DNA of 64,000 bases, taken from JACQFV01 sp964593585 (GTDB taxonomy: Bacteria; Zixibacteria; MSB-5A5; WJJR01). Both the position numbers and the translations under genes were made by a program. Where the stretch lies: positions 1-64,000 of the forward strand of contig CAZQIZ010000008.1 of assembly GCA_964593585.1 (NCBI GenBank), given 5' to 3'. Each line of letters opens with the position of its first letter. The stretch's first letter is position 1. Shown here in pieces: positions 8,222 to 18,560 of this stretch. The notes below the pieces were generated by a model, which saw nothing but the letters and a program-made list of their open reading frames with translations, was not told the origin of the DNA and ran no database searches.

Positions 8222-9637
8222 ATGAGCCTTGCCCCGACACACTGGCCGATTGCCGAAACCGTCCGTCGCGTTGCCGCGGGTGACATTTCCGCTTCGAAGA
8301 TCGTCGATGCCCACCTCGACCGGATCACCGAACGGCGCGAGTTGAACGCCTACCTGCGCGTCACCGACACCGACGCCCGTATGCAGGCGGCGGCAATCGA
8401 TGGCAAGCGGGCCGCCGGACGGTCCCTCGGTCCCCTGGCCGGCGCGATCGTGGCGATCAAGGACAACATCGTGATCCCCGGTGTGCCCTGCACCTGCGGC
8501 TCGCGCATGCTCGCAAACTGGAAGCCCCCCTACGAGGCCACGGTCGTCTCGCGCTTGAAAGCCGCCGACGCGATCATCATCGGCAAGACCAACCTCGATG
8601 AGTTCGCCATGGGCTCATCCACTGAGAATTCCTACTTTGGTCCATCGCGCAATCCGCATGATCCCGGGCGTGTGCCGGGCGGTTCCTCGGGCGGCTCGGC
8701 GGTTGCGGTCGCCGACTTTCAGGCGATGGGCTCCCTCGGCTCCGACACCGGCGGCTCGATTCGCACGCCCGCCGGATTCTGCGGCGTGGTCGGCCTCAAG
8801 CCGACCTACGGCTCTGTCTCACGCTGGGGGCTGGTCGCCTTTGCCTCGTCGCTGGACCAGATCGGCCCCTTCGGACGCTCGATCGCCGACGCCCGCGCCG
8901 TCTTCGATGTCATCAAGGGGCCTGACCCGCATGATTCAACATCGATGCCGCTCCGCGATGGCCGTCCGCTTCCCGAACGATTGACGATCGGCGTTCCGCG
9001 GGAGTACTACGGCGAGGGGCTCGATCCCGAGGTCGCCGCGGCGGTTGGTGAAGCGCGCGTTCGTCTCGAACGACAGGGGCACCGCTTCGTCGATGTGTCG
9101 CTGCCGCACACCAAGTACACCATTGCCGCCTACTACGTCATCTGCACCGCCGAGGCCTCTTCCAACCTGGCCCGCTATGATGGCGTCAAGTACGGCCATC
9201 GGACCGGCACCGCCCGCGAGTTGATCGAGATGTACGAGAAGACCCGCAACGAGGGCTTCGGGGCCGAGGTCAAACGCCGAATTCTCCTGGGCACCTATGT
9301 CCTCTCCGCCGGGTACTTCGACGCCTACTATGGCACCGCGCAGAAGGTCCGCGCGCTGATCGCCGATGATTTCCGCCGCGCCTTCGAGCGCTGCGACTGC
9401 CTGCTCACGCCGACCGCGCCGACCGTCGCCTTCCAACTCGGCGAACGCACCGAGGACCCGCTGGCGATGTATCTGTCCGACATCTACACGACTTCGATCA
9501 ATCTTGCCGGCGTACCGGCCGTGTCGGTGCCCTGCGGCAAATCCTCCAGTGGACTGCCGATCGGCGCGCAGCTGATCGGTCGCCCCTTCGAGGAGCACAT
9601 CATCCTCGCCGCCGGGGAAGCCATCGAGCAATCCTGA
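8222..9637 (+). CDS. gatA: Aspartyl/glutamyl-tRNA amidotransferase subunit A
   Basis: This 471-residue amidase-family subunit releases ammonia from glutamine so that GatB can convert Glu-tRNA(Gln) or Asp-tRNA(Asn) to the amide. The Ser-cisSer-Lys triad is visible: Lys80 in GAIVAIKDN, Ser155 in VPGGSSGGSA and Ser179 in SDTGGSIRTPAG, all spaced as in characterised GatA. I chose the ATG at 8222 because a promoter ends five bases before it. gatB follows after eight bases, so the two are one operon. gatC, a subunit of about 95 residues, is not in this window. Confidence 0.95.
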   Translation: MSLAPTHWPIAETVRRVAAGDISASKIVDAHLDRITERRELNAYLRVTDTDARMQAAAIDGKRAAGRSLGPLAGAIVAIKDNIVIPGVPCTCGSRMLANWKPPYEATVVSRLKAADAIIIGKTNLDEFAMGSSTENSYFGPSRNPHDPGRVPGGSSGGSAVAVADFQAMGSLGSDTGGSIRTPAGFCGVVGLKPTYGSVSRWGLVAFASSLDQIGPFGRSIADARAVFDVIKGPDPHDSTSMPLRDGRPLPERLTIGVPREYYGEGLDPEVAAAVGEARVRLERQGHRFVDVSLPHTKYTIAAYYVICTAEASSNLARYDGVKYGHRTGTARELIEMYEKTRNEGFGAEVKRRILLGTYVLSAGYFDAYYGTAQKVRALIADDFRRAFERCDCLLTPTAPTVAFQLGERTEDPLAMYLSDIYTTSINLAGVPAVSVPCGKSSSGLPIGAQLIGRPFEEHIILAAGEAIEQS

Positions 9638-9645
9638 TTGCGTCT

Positions 9646-11091
<1,446 letters not shown>

Positions 11092-11202
11092 GCAGGGTAT
11101 GGCGAAGTCGACGATGCGACATCTGGATCATTGTGGATGTGGTGGCATCCGGCGTGTTATCAATCCCCCATGCGGGAAGCAGTTAGAAGAGCCGTTGGTG
11201 CT

Positions 11203-11269
11203 CGTAGTGGCGTATTGCATACGCCCCTGTTGCCACGCACGTGAAAAGCGTATGCAATACGCCCCTACG
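11203..11269. repeat. Inverted pair of GTATTGCATACG elements
   Basis: The 21-base segments 11203-11223 and 11249-11269 are reverse complements at 20 of 21 positions, with 25 bases between them. Each contains CGTATTGCATACG or its complement next to GGGG or CCCC. Together they would fold into one long stem. This fills part of the gap after gatB. Confidence 0.65.
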
Positions 11270-11321
11270 TGAGAATGGAGATACATGGTGCTACGGTTAC
11301 CCCGGCCCGCTGCCCAACCAA

Positions 11322-11442
11322 GATTGCTTCGTCGGGCGCAAAGAGCGCGCCCTCCTCGCAATGACGTAGGAGCGACGGCTGGACGCCTACATCGTCATTG
11401 CAAGGAGGCCCGACGGCTCTATGTCGGGCCGACGAAGCAATC
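11322..11442. repeat. Inverted pair of GATTGCTTCGTCG...CCTCGCAATGACG elements
   Basis: Copy 1 (11322-11366) and copy 2 (11393-11442, opposite orientation) share the ends GATTGCTTCGTCGG and CTCGCAATGACG; the linker between them is also partly self-complementary. The same family appears singly at 20008-20052 and as a second inverted pair at 52267-52452. Similar repeats are, from general knowledge, common between genes in many bacteria. Copy 2 ends 55 bases before purN. Confidence 0.7.
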
Positions 11443-11496
11443 CTTATTCCGACCCGTACACATGAACCGATTCCGACCAACACGGATCCCCCGACC

Positions 11497-12096
11497 ATGA
11501 CCACCAACCCCATCCGCATCACCGTGCTCGCCTCCGGCAACGGCAGCAACTTCCAGGCGATTGTCGACAAGATCGCTTCCGGTCAGTTGAACGCCCGGAT
11601 CATGGCGTTAATCTGCAACAACCGCAACGCCTATGTCCTCGAACGCGCTCGTCAGGCGGGCATCCGTGCCGAGCACTGGTCGGAAGTGCGCGCCGGCTCG
11701 CGTGAGGCCTTTGTCGAAGGATTGCTCAACATCCTGCGCGAAACCCGCACCGAATTGATCGTGCTGGCCGGCTACATGAAGCTGTTGCCGGCCGAGGTGG
11801 TCAATGAGTTCGCCGGCCGCATTATCAACATCCACCCGGCGCTCTTGCCCAAATTCGGCGGGCAGGGGATGTATGGCATGTTTGTCCACGAAGCGGTGAT
11901 CGCCGCCGGCGAAACCGAAAGTGGCGCGACCGTGCATTTTGTCGACGCCGAGTACGACCGCGGGCCGATCTTCCTGCAGCGCAAAGTCCCGGTCCTTCCC
12001 GATGACACCCCCGAAACCCTGCGCGAACGGGTCCTGAAAGTGGAGCATGAACTTCTGCCCGAAGCGATTGCGAAATTTGCCGCCGAGCGCCGTTGA
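11497..12096 (+). CDS. purN: Phosphoribosylglycinamide formyltransferase
   Basis: PurN transfers a formyl group from 10-formyl-THF to GAR, step three of purine synthesis. The 199-residue protein starts ITVLASGNGSNFQAIVD, the family's phosphate-binding loop, and has the catalytic block IINIHPALLPKF (Asn and His) followed by GATVHFVDAEYDRGPI (the catalytic Asp). I took the ATG at 11497 because the open frame upstream runs through the GATTGCTTCG repeat and is not conserved in type. No strong RBS is visible. It begins a purN-purC-purH run. Confidence 0.93.
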   Translation: MTTNPIRITVLASGNGSNFQAIVDKIASGQLNARIMALICNNRNAYVLERARQAGIRAEHWSEVRAGSREAFVEGLLNILRETRTELIVLAGYMKLLPAEVVNEFAGRIINIHPALLPKFGGQGMYGMFVHEAVIAAGETESGATVHFVDAEYDRGPIFLQRKVPVLPDDTPETLRERVLKVEHELLPEAIAKFAAERR

Positions 12097-12122
12097 TTCC
12101 GGCGCATCGGCCGCGCTACATT
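12093..12122 (+). promoter_or_regulatory. Candidate promoter for purC-purH
   Basis: TTGATT (12093-12098) overlaps the purN stop and is followed after 18 bases by TACATT (12117-12122). The predicted transcript would start about 20 bases before the purC ATG, with GAAAGGA as the ribosome-binding site inside that leader. Confidence 0.45.
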
Positions 12123-12148
12123 CCCGGCAACGAAAGGATGACCAAACC

Positions 12149-13072
12149 ATGACAGTGACCACCGACCATGGCGCCATCGTTCAAACCAACATCCCCGGCG
12201 TCCCGCTCCATGCCCGCGGCAAGGTCCGCGATGTTTATGATCTCGGCGACAAACTGCTGATCGTGGCCACCGACCGTCTCTCGGCCTTCGATGTCGTGTT
12301 GCCGACCCCGATTCCCGGCAAGGGGAAACTCCTCACACGCATGTCGGCCTTCTGGTTTTCGCAGACACGGCACATCGTGCCCAATCATCTGCTGGCCACC
12401 GACGTTGCCGCCTTCCCGCCGCCGCTGCCGAACTTCGCCGATCAACTCGACGGGCGTTCGATGCTGGTCAAGAAATGCCGCCGCATCGACTTCGAATGCG
12501 TCGTGCGCGGCTACATCACCGGATCGCTGATGGCCGAGTATGAGGATGCCCGTCCGAACGCCAAGGGCGGCGTGGTTTCGCTTCATGGCTTCCGCTTCCC
12601 CGACAACCTGGTGGAGTCGCAGAAACTGCCGGAGCCGATCTTCACCCCGGCCACCAAGAGCGATACCGGCCACGATGAGAACATCTCGTTTCAGCGCATG
12701 GCCGATGAACTGGGCGCCGATCTGGCCGGAAAACTGCGCGACACTTCGATCGCGCTCTACAACTGGGTCGCTGACTACTCGCGCGCCCGCGGCGTGATCA
12801 TCGCCGACACCAAGTTTGAGTTCGGTTTCGACGGCGACACCCTCACGTTGATCGATGAGATTTGTTCTCCCGACTCCTCGCGCTTCTGGCCCGCCGCCCA
12901 GTACCAGCCGGGCAAGGTCCAGCCCAGTTTCGACAAGCAGTATGTGCGCGAGTATCTCAAGGCCATTCGCTGGACCAAGACCCCGCCGGGGCCGGAACTG
13001 CCGGCCGACGTGGTCGCCAACACCGTGGCCAAGTATGAGGAAGTCGCGCGGCTTCTGATTCCGTCATCATGA
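12149..13072 (+). CDS. purC: Phosphoribosylaminoimidazole-succinocarboxamide synthase
   Basis: SAICAR synthetase joins aspartate to CAIR with ATP, step seven of purine synthesis. The protein has 307 residues and carries GKVRDVYDLGDKLLIVATD, the nucleotide-binding start of the family, the block RRIDFECVVRGYITGS, and then DTKFEFGFDGDTLTLIDE and SPDSSRFW. The length is that of the ADE1-like longer form rather than the roughly 237-residue E. coli type. GAAAGGA lies ten bases before the ATG. The stop overlaps an ATG in the purH frame, but a better purH start lies 51 bases on. Confidence 0.95.
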   Translation: MTVTTDHGAIVQTNIPGVPLHARGKVRDVYDLGDKLLIVATDRLSAFDVVLPTPIPGKGKLLTRMSAFWFSQTRHIVPNHLLATDVAAFPPPLPNFADQLDGRSMLVKKCRRIDFECVVRGYITGSLMAEYEDARPNAKGGVVSLHGFRFPDNLVESQKLPEPIFTPATKSDTGHDENISFQRMADELGADLAGKLRDTSIALYNWVADYSRARGVIIADTKFEFGFDGDTLTLIDEICSPDSSRFWPAAQYQPGKVQPSFDKQYVREYLKAIRWTKTPPGPELPADVVANTVAKYEEVARLLIPSS

Positions 13073-13119
13073 CACCCGAACGCCGCGGCCCCGCGCCGCG
13101 GTCAGAGAGAAGACATCCG

Positions 13120-14739
13120 ATGAATCCCCCCACCACCGCCGAGTCCGACACCATGACCGCCGCGGCCGCCACCCCCGACTTGGTGCGCGTTCGGCGCGCC
13201 GTGCTGTCCGCCTACGACAAGACCGGCATCGTCGAGTTCGCCCGCGCTCTGAACTCCCACGGGGTCGAGATTATCTCCACCGGCGGCACTTTGAAGGCGC
13301 TGCGCGACGCCGGCATCGCGGCCACTGCGGTCGAGGACTTGACCGGCGTAGGCTCGATGTTCGATGGCCGTGTCAAGACCCTCCATCCGATCATGATGGG
13401 CGGCATCCTCGCCCGCCCCGGCCATCCGAAAGACCGCGACCAGATGCGCAAGCACAACATCGCCGCCTTTGAATTGGTGGTGGTCAATCTTTACCCGTTC
13501 TCCAAGGCCGCCGATGACCCCAACGCCACGTTGGCCGAGGCGATCGAACTGATCGACGTCGGCGGGCCGTCGATGATCCGCGGTGCGGCGAAAAACCACG
13601 CCACCGTCGCGGTGGTCTGCGATCCGGCCGACTACGCCGTCATCACCGCCGAACTGAACGCCCACCAGGGACAGACCACGCGTGCCACCCGTGCCCGTAT
13701 GGCGGCCAAGGCCTTTGCGATCACCGCCGCCTACGATGCCCGGATCGCCGCCTATCTGCACGACCGCTTCTCCGGCGAGGAGCAGGGCGTCTTCCCGGCG
13801 GTCTATATCCCGCGTTTCACGCGGATGGCGTCGCTGCGCTACGGCGAAAATCCGCACCAGCAGGCGGCAATCTACGCCGCCGATGACGCGCCCATTTCGT
13901 TGGCGCGCGCGCGGGTGCATGGCGGCAAGGAACTCTCCTACAACAATCTCAACGATCTCGATGCCGCCTGGCGGATGGCCGCCGACTTCGCGCAGCCCTT
14001 CGCCGCCGTCTTCAAACACGCCAGCCCCTGTGGCGCGGCGGTCGCCGGCAACATCCGCGACGCCTACCTTGCCGCGCATGACACCGATCCGCTCTCGGCC
14101 TATGGCGGCATCGTCGCGCTCAACCGTCCGGTCGACCTCGACTGCGCCCGCGCGCTCGATGAGACCACCTTCCTCGAATGCATCCTCGCGCCCGGCTTTG
14201 CGCCCGACGCGCTCGAATTGCTCAGGCAGAAGAAGACCCGCCGCTATGTCGAAGTGCCGACCATGAATCTCAGGGAGGCCCTGCGCTTCCGCATGCGCGA
14301 TGTCGTCGGCGGCCTCCTGGTGCAAAGCGAGGACACCGCCGTCATCGGCGCGGAAAATCTGCAGGTCGTGACCCGCAAACAGCCGACACCGGCGGAGATC
14401 GAGTCGCTCCTGCTGGGACGCATCATGGTCAAGCACGCCAAGTCGAACGCGATCGTTCTGGTCAAGGGCAACGCCGCGGTCGGCTTCGGCGCCGGGCAGA
14501 CCTCGCGGGTCGATGCGGTGCATCAGGCCATCACCAAGGCGGGGGAGAGATCGAAGGGAGCGGTGCTGGCCTCCGATGCCTTCTTCCCGATGGCCGATGG
14601 ACCGGAGGCGGCGATCGCCGCCGGCATCACCGCGATCATCCAGCCGGGCGGCTCCAAACGCGATCCCGACGTCATCGCCGCCTGCGACGCCGCCGGAATT
14701 GCCATGGTCTTCTCCGGCGTACGGAACTTCCGGCACTAA
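13120..14739 (+). CDS. purH: Bifunctional AICAR formyltransferase/IMP cyclohydrolase
   Basis: This carries out the last two steps to IMP. The N-terminal MGS-like cyclohydrolase domain (about 20-215) has RRAVLSAYDKTGIVEFA and FDGRVKTLHP; the AICAR transformylase domain follows, with RYGENPHQ and the catalytic Lys-His pair in FKHASPCG (Lys299, His300). Of the in-frame ATGs at 13069, 13120 and 13153, I chose 13120 because GAGAGAAG sits at the right distance before it. The product is 539 residues. The first ATG would overlap the purC stop and is the alternative if translation is coupled. Confidence 0.95.
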   Translation: MNPPTTAESDTMTAAAATPDLVRVRRAVLSAYDKTGIVEFARALNSHGVEIISTGGTLKALRDAGIAATAVEDLTGVGSMFDGRVKTLHPIMMGGILARPGHPKDRDQMRKHNIAAFELVVVNLYPFSKAADDPNATLAEAIELIDVGGPSMIRGAAKNHATVAVVCDPADYAVITAELNAHQGQTTRATRARMAAKAFAITAAYDARIAAYLHDRFSGEEQGVFPAVYIPRFTRMASLRYGENPHQQAAIYAADDAPISLARARVHGGKELSYNNLNDLDAAWRMAADFAQPFAAVFKHASPCGAAVAGNIRDAYLAAHDTDPLSAYGGIVALNRPVDLDCARALDETTFLECILAPGFAPDALELLRQKKTRRYVEVPTMNLREALRFRMRDVVGGLLVQSEDTAVIGAENLQVVTRKQPTPAEIESLLLGRIMVKHAKSNAIVLVKGNAAVGFGAGQTSRVDAVHQAITKAGERSKGAVLASDAFFPMADGPEAAIAAGITAIIQPGGSKRDPDVIAACDAAGIAMVFSGVRNFRH

Positions 14740-14812
14740 GCCGCGTTGATAATGGCGATGGCCGGCTCACTGTGCCACTCACCGGCGCGGGGAAACAGCC
14801 GATAATCCGACT

Positions 14813-16042
14813 ATGGCACCGTTGAAAGACCGTCACATCCTGCTGGGCATCTCCGGCGGCATCGCCGCCTACAAGACGGCCTATCTTTGCCGCCGTCTGA
14901 AGGATGCCGGCGCCGATGTTTGGGTTGCCATGACCCCGAATGGGGCGAAGTTCATCACGCCTCTGACGATGGAGACCCTCTCCGGACGCGATGTCTTAAT
15001 CGACATGTTTCCGGCCGAGCGGTTTGTCGGCACACGGCACATCGATGTCGCCCAATGGGCCGAACTGTTCCTGATTGCGCCGGCGACCGCCAATTTGATC
15101 GGACGCTACGCCAACGGTCTGGCCGATGATCTGCTGACCACGCTTCTGATTTCCACCACCGCGCCGGTCATGCTGGCGCCGGCAATGAACACCGAGATGT
15201 GGTACAACGCCGCGGTGCAGGAGAATTTGCAGCGCCTGCGCCGTCGCGGCACGCTGTTCGTCGAACCCGGCACCGGTGAGCTGGCCTGTCACACCGTCGG
15301 TGTCGGACGCATGGCCGAGCCGGAGGAAATCTTTCAGGCGGTGCTCGATCATTTCAACGCGCGGCATCCGCGCGATCTGGTCGGTTTGCATGTGCTGGTC
15401 ACCGCCGGACCGACGCAGGAGCCGCTCGATCCGGTGCGCGTGATTTCCAATCGCTCATCGGGCAAGATGGGCTACGCGGTCGCGCAGGCGGCCGCCGCCC
15501 GCGGCGCCGCCGTCACGCTGATCAGCGGCCCGACCGCGCTGCCGCGTCCGGCGGTCTCCGAGTTCGTCCCGGTGCAGACCGCCGCGCAGATGCACCAGGC
15601 GGCGCTGGCGCGTTTCGATCGCGCCGACATCACGATCGGCGTCGCCGCCGTTGCTGACTGGCGCCCCGCGCATCCCAGTGACACCAAACTCAGCAAGGAC
15701 GCCGGCGCACCGCAAGTCGAGTGGGAGCCAACCCCCGACATCCTCGCCGATCTCGGCGCGCGCAAGCGCCCGCACCAGGTTCTGGTCGGGTTCTCGCTGG
15801 AGACCGATTCGCAGCGCCTCTTCTCCGGCGCCAAACTGGAAAAGAAGAACCTCGATTTGTTGGTCGCCAACAATCCCACCCATCCCGGCTCCGAATTCGG
15901 CGGCGACACCAACGACGCCATTTTCCTCACGCGCGACAGCGCTCCGGAAGAGACCGGCGTTTGTCCCAAACTTGAACTGGCGCACCGCATCTTGAGCCGC
16001 GCCATTGCCCTGCGCGGCGTTCGTCCGGCCCGCGTCGTCTGA
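14813..16042 (+). CDS. coaBC: Bifunctional CoaBC (PPC synthetase/decarboxylase)
   Basis: The fused enzyme of coenzyme A synthesis couples cysteine to phosphopantothenate with CTP and decarboxylates the product to phosphopantetheine. The N-terminal flavin-binding CoaC half has LGISGGIAAYKTAYL, the substrate-clamp PAMNTEMW and the active-site Cys159 in LACHTVGVGRM. The CoaB half begins at HVLVTAGPTQEPLDPVR and has NRSSGKMGYA and EKKNLDLLVANN. All 409 residues match the usual length. GATAAT at 14801-14806 is seven bases before the ATG, so this transcript may also be leaderless, but its -35 region is weak. Confidence 0.95.
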   Translation: MAPLKDRHILLGISGGIAAYKTAYLCRRLKDAGADVWVAMTPNGAKFITPLTMETLSGRDVLIDMFPAERFVGTRHIDVAQWAELFLIAPATANLIGRYANGLADDLLTTLLISTTAPVMLAPAMNTEMWYNAAVQENLQRLRRRGTLFVEPGTGELACHTVGVGRMAEPEEIFQAVLDHFNARHPRDLVGLHVLVTAGPTQEPLDPVRVISNRSSGKMGYAVAQAAAARGAAVTLISGPTALPRPAVSEFVPVQTAAQMHQAALARFDRADITIGVAAVADWRPAHPSDTKLSKDAGAPQVEWEPTPDILADLGARKRPHQVLVGFSLETDSQRLFSGAKLEKKNLDLLVANNPTHPGSEFGGDTNDAIFLTRDSAPEETGVCPKLELAHRILSRAIALRGVRPARVV

Positions 16043-16100
16043 CCTTCACCCCCTGAGGTCAGCGATCACGCGCAATTCCCCGCGCGCGCGATCCTTCGTC

Positions 16101-16129
16101 TTGACAGCCCCGCCCCGCTTGCGTACCAA
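16101..16129 (+). promoter_or_regulatory. Promoter for udg, predicted leaderless transcript
   Basis: A perfect TTGACA (16101-16106), 17 bases, then TACCAA (16124-16129). The ATG follows six bases after the -10 box, so the transcript should begin at the start codon. No Shine-Dalgarno sequence is present. Confidence 0.55.
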
Positions 16130-16135
16130 ACATCC

Positions 16136-16807
16136 ATGGAAGAGACCCCGGCCGCGATGGCGCGTGCCCTGCGCCAGGCCCTCGACATGGAACCGACCAT
16201 GGAGCTGTTCGCTCCGGCGGGGGAGAAGCGGCGCGCCGCCACGCTCTCCGAACTGTATGATCGCATCCACACCTGCACCAAGTGCCCGCTGGGGCACACC
16301 CGCACCAATTTCGTCTTCGGCGTCGGCAATCCCCGCGCCGAGATCATGTTCATCGGCGAGGCGCCCGGACGCGATGAGGATTTGAAGGGTGAGCCGTTTG
16401 TCGGACGCGCCGGCCAGCTGCTCGACAGGATGCTGGCCGCGATCGAACTGGACCGCACCCAGGTCTACATCGCCAACATTCTCAAGTGCCGTCCGCCCGA
16501 CAACCGCGATCCGCTGCCCGAGGAGTCCGAGGCCTGCCTGCCGCATCTGGCCGAGCAGATCCGTCTGATCGCCCCGCCCTTCCTCGTCTGTCTCGGGCGA
16601 GTCTCCGCGCAGATTCTGCTCGACACCAAGACTCCGATTTCCAAACTGCGCGGCCGCTGGTTTGAGTTCGGCGCCTCGCGCATGCTGGTCACCTTTCACC
16701 CGGCGGCGCTGTTACGCAACCCCGATTGGAAGCGCGACTCCTGGGAAGACCTCAAGGACCTGCGCCGTCAGTACGATCGCTACCACGGACGCGCGTCGAA
16801 GTTTTAG
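16136..16807 (+). CDS. udg: Family 4 uracil-DNA glycosylase (iron-sulfur type)
   Basis: This removes uracil from deaminated DNA. The four cysteines that bind the 4Fe-4S cluster are Cys47 and Cys50 (CTKC), Cys118 and Cys134; their spacing (3, 68, 16) nearly matches the characterised Thermus enzyme as I recall it. The active-site motif GEAPGRDED (75-83) and the HPAALLRNP loop (188-196) are intact. The protein has 223 residues, with about 35 extra N-terminal residues. A promoter ends six bases before the ATG. manC follows after 21 bases, so the two may be co-transcribed. Confidence 0.93.
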   Translation: MEETPAAMARALRQALDMEPTMELFAPAGEKRRAATLSELYDRIHTCTKCPLGHTRTNFVFGVGNPRAEIMFIGEAPGRDEDLKGEPFVGRAGQLLDRMLAAIELDRTQVYIANILKCRPPDNRDPLPEESEACLPHLAEQIRLIAPPFLVCLGRVSAQILLDTKTPISKLRGRWFEFGASRMLVTFHPAALLRNPDWKRDSWEDLKDLRRQYDRYHGRASKF

Positions 16808-16828
16808 CGGCCGCGCACGGGGCACCCT

Positions 16829-17899
16829 ATGGAACACGCCGTCATTCTCGCCGGGGGACATGGAGAACGCTTCTGGCCCCTGTCGCGCCGCCAACGCCCC
16901 AAGCAACTCCTGCCGATCCTCGGTGACCAGTCGCTCTTGGAGACCACCATTGAGCGCATCAAGCCCGACTTCCCCGCCGAACGCACCTGGGTGGTGACCA
17001 GCGAGGAGATCGGCCACGCGGTGCAGGAGCGAGTCACCTATCTGCCGAAGGAGAACGTGCTCATGGAGCCGCGCGGCTGCAACACCGCGCTGGCCATTGG
17101 CTGGGCCGCGGTCGAAATCGCCCGCCGCGATCCGGAGGCCACCCTGGTCGTGCTCTCCGCCGACCACGCCATCGAGCCGGCGGCGATGCTGCGCCGCATC
17201 CTCCGCGAGGGGATCCGTCTCGCCAAGGCGGAAGACAACCTCATCATCATCGGCATCAACCCCACCCGTCCCGAGACCGGCTACGGCTACATCGAACTGG
17301 GGCCGCACTTCGCCTCCGCCGACGGCATCAATTCCTATCAGGTCGAAACCTTCCGCGAAAAGCCCGATCGCACCACCGCGCAGGACTACTACTACGGCCG
17401 ACGGCACCTCTGGAACGCCGGTATCTTTGTCTGGACGGTCAAGACCCTGCTGGAGGCGCTCGAAAAGCACTGCCCCGGCGTCCACCAGCCGCTGGCGGAG
17501 TACCGCAAGTCCGGACGCGACAGGAAGGCGCTGGCCAAACTGTACGAGACTGCCGAGAAGCTTCCGATCGACGTTGCCGTGCTCGAGCGCGCCAGCAATG
17601 TGGTGGCAATCAAGGGCGACCTGGCCTGGGACGATGTCGGTTCCTGGCTCGCGCTCTCGCGGTTGCGCAAGGCCGATGTCGACAACAACGTCCTCGTCGG
17701 CCGAGTGGTGGAGATGGAAACCTTCGACACCACCGTCTACAACGACACTGATGATCTCCTCTGCGCCTTCGGCGTCTCCGACCTGGTCGTCGTGCGCACC
17801 GACAAGGCGATCCTGGTCGCGCACAAAAGCCGCATCGATGAAATCAAACGGCTGATGGAACGGCTCAAGTCCGAGCCGCAGTGGGAGCCTTACCTCTGA
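16829..17899 (+). CDS. manC: Mannose-1-phosphate guanylyltransferase
   Basis: This makes GDP-mannose from GTP and mannose-1-phosphate for surface polysaccharides. The 356-residue protein begins with the nucleotidyltransferase signature ILAGGHGERFWPLSR, then RPKQLLPI, and has VVLSADHAI, FREKPD, WNAGIFVW and the GDLAWDDVGSW block typical of the GMP family. It lacks the C-terminal phosphomannose-isomerase domain of long bifunctional forms. No phosphomannomutase or glycosyltransferase gene is nearby, so the polysaccharide it serves is unknown. Confidence 0.92.
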   Translation: MEHAVILAGGHGERFWPLSRRQRPKQLLPILGDQSLLETTIERIKPDFPAERTWVVTSEEIGHAVQERVTYLPKENVLMEPRGCNTALAIGWAAVEIARRDPEATLVVLSADHAIEPAAMLRRILREGIRLAKAEDNLIIIGINPTRPETGYGYIELGPHFASADGINSYQVETFREKPDRTTAQDYYYGRRHLWNAGIFVWTVKTLLEALEKHCPGVHQPLAEYRKSGRDRKALAKLYETAEKLPIDVAVLERASNVVAIKGDLAWDDVGSWLALSRLRKADVDNNVLVGRVVEMETFDTTVYNDTDDLLCAFGVSDLVVVRTDKAILVAHKSRIDEIKRLMERLKSEPQWEPYL

Positions 17900-17913
17900 C
17901 CCAGGCGGCCGGG

Positions 17914-18552
17914 ATGATCATTCCGCTCGACCGTTACAACCCCGAAGCCGCCGTGGGCCCGCTGGTGCGGCATCTGCGTCGTCGGGGGGCCGCGGTGATC
18001 CCCACCGAAACCCAGTATGCCCTGGCCGCCGATGCCACCAACGCGGAAGCGGTCGAGCGCGTGCGGCAGATCAAGGGACGCGGTCCCGGCGCGCCGTTTA
18101 CCATCTTCCTGACGGGCGTTGATGATCTGGCGCGCTGGCGTATTGGTTGCCCTCCCGCCGCGCGGAAACTGGCGGCCGCCTTCTGGCCGGGGCCACTGAC
18201 ATTGATCTTGCCCACAGCCAACCCAATCTTCAAGTTGTTGGGGGGCGATGGACGATCGGTTGGGGTGCGTGTCTCCCCCGAACCATTAATCGCGCGTCTG
18301 CTGGCGCGGCTGGGTCACCCGCTACTGGCCACCAGCGCCAACCCGAGCGGCGTCCTGCTGGACCCGCGCGCGGAGAACCGCTGGCTTGTGCAACAGGCGC
18401 AGGCGCGACGGCTGGTCTGGGCGCGTCCGACGCGCTACCGCCGCCGTGCCGCCTCGACCATCGTCGACTGCACCGGATCCCGTCCGCGGCAGTTGCGCCC
18501 CGGACCGGTGACCCAACAGGCATGGAACGACGCCCTGCGCCGGGCTGTTTAA
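17914..18552 (+). CDS. Sua5/YciO/YrdC-family threonylcarbamoyladenylate synthase
   Basis: This family makes the threonylcarbamoyl-AMP used to build t6A at position 37 of ANN-decoding tRNAs. The 212-residue protein has the family's substrate pocket: GGAAVIPTETQYALA-like start (RRGAAVIPTETQYAL), the KGRGPGAPFTIFL block, a PGPLTLILP segment, VGVRVS and LATSANPSG. It is the single-domain form without a Sua5 C-terminal domain. I chose the ATG at 17914; a GTG at 17881 would overlap the end of manC. YciO-type paralogues of unknown role cannot be excluded. Confidence 0.85.
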   Translation: MIIPLDRYNPEAAVGPLVRHLRRRGAAVIPTETQYALAADATNAEAVERVRQIKGRGPGAPFTIFLTGVDDLARWRIGCPPAARKLAAAFWPGPLTLILPTANPIFKLLGGDGRSVGVRVSPEPLIARLLARLGHPLLATSANPSGVLLDPRAENRWLVQQAQARRLVWARPTRYRRRAASTIVDCTGSRPRQLRPGPVTQQAWNDALRRAV

Positions 18553-18560
18553 GTGACAAC

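Noticed and set aside
11398..11496. Upstream extension of purN
   Set aside because: It is translated from the GATTGCTTCG repeat and would put 33 unrelated residues before the normal PurN start.
13102..14736. 544-codon minus-strand frame opposite purH
   Set aside because: No recognisable domain; it mirrors the purH codons and has the Gly/Asp/His-rich composition of antisense frames in GC-rich DNA.
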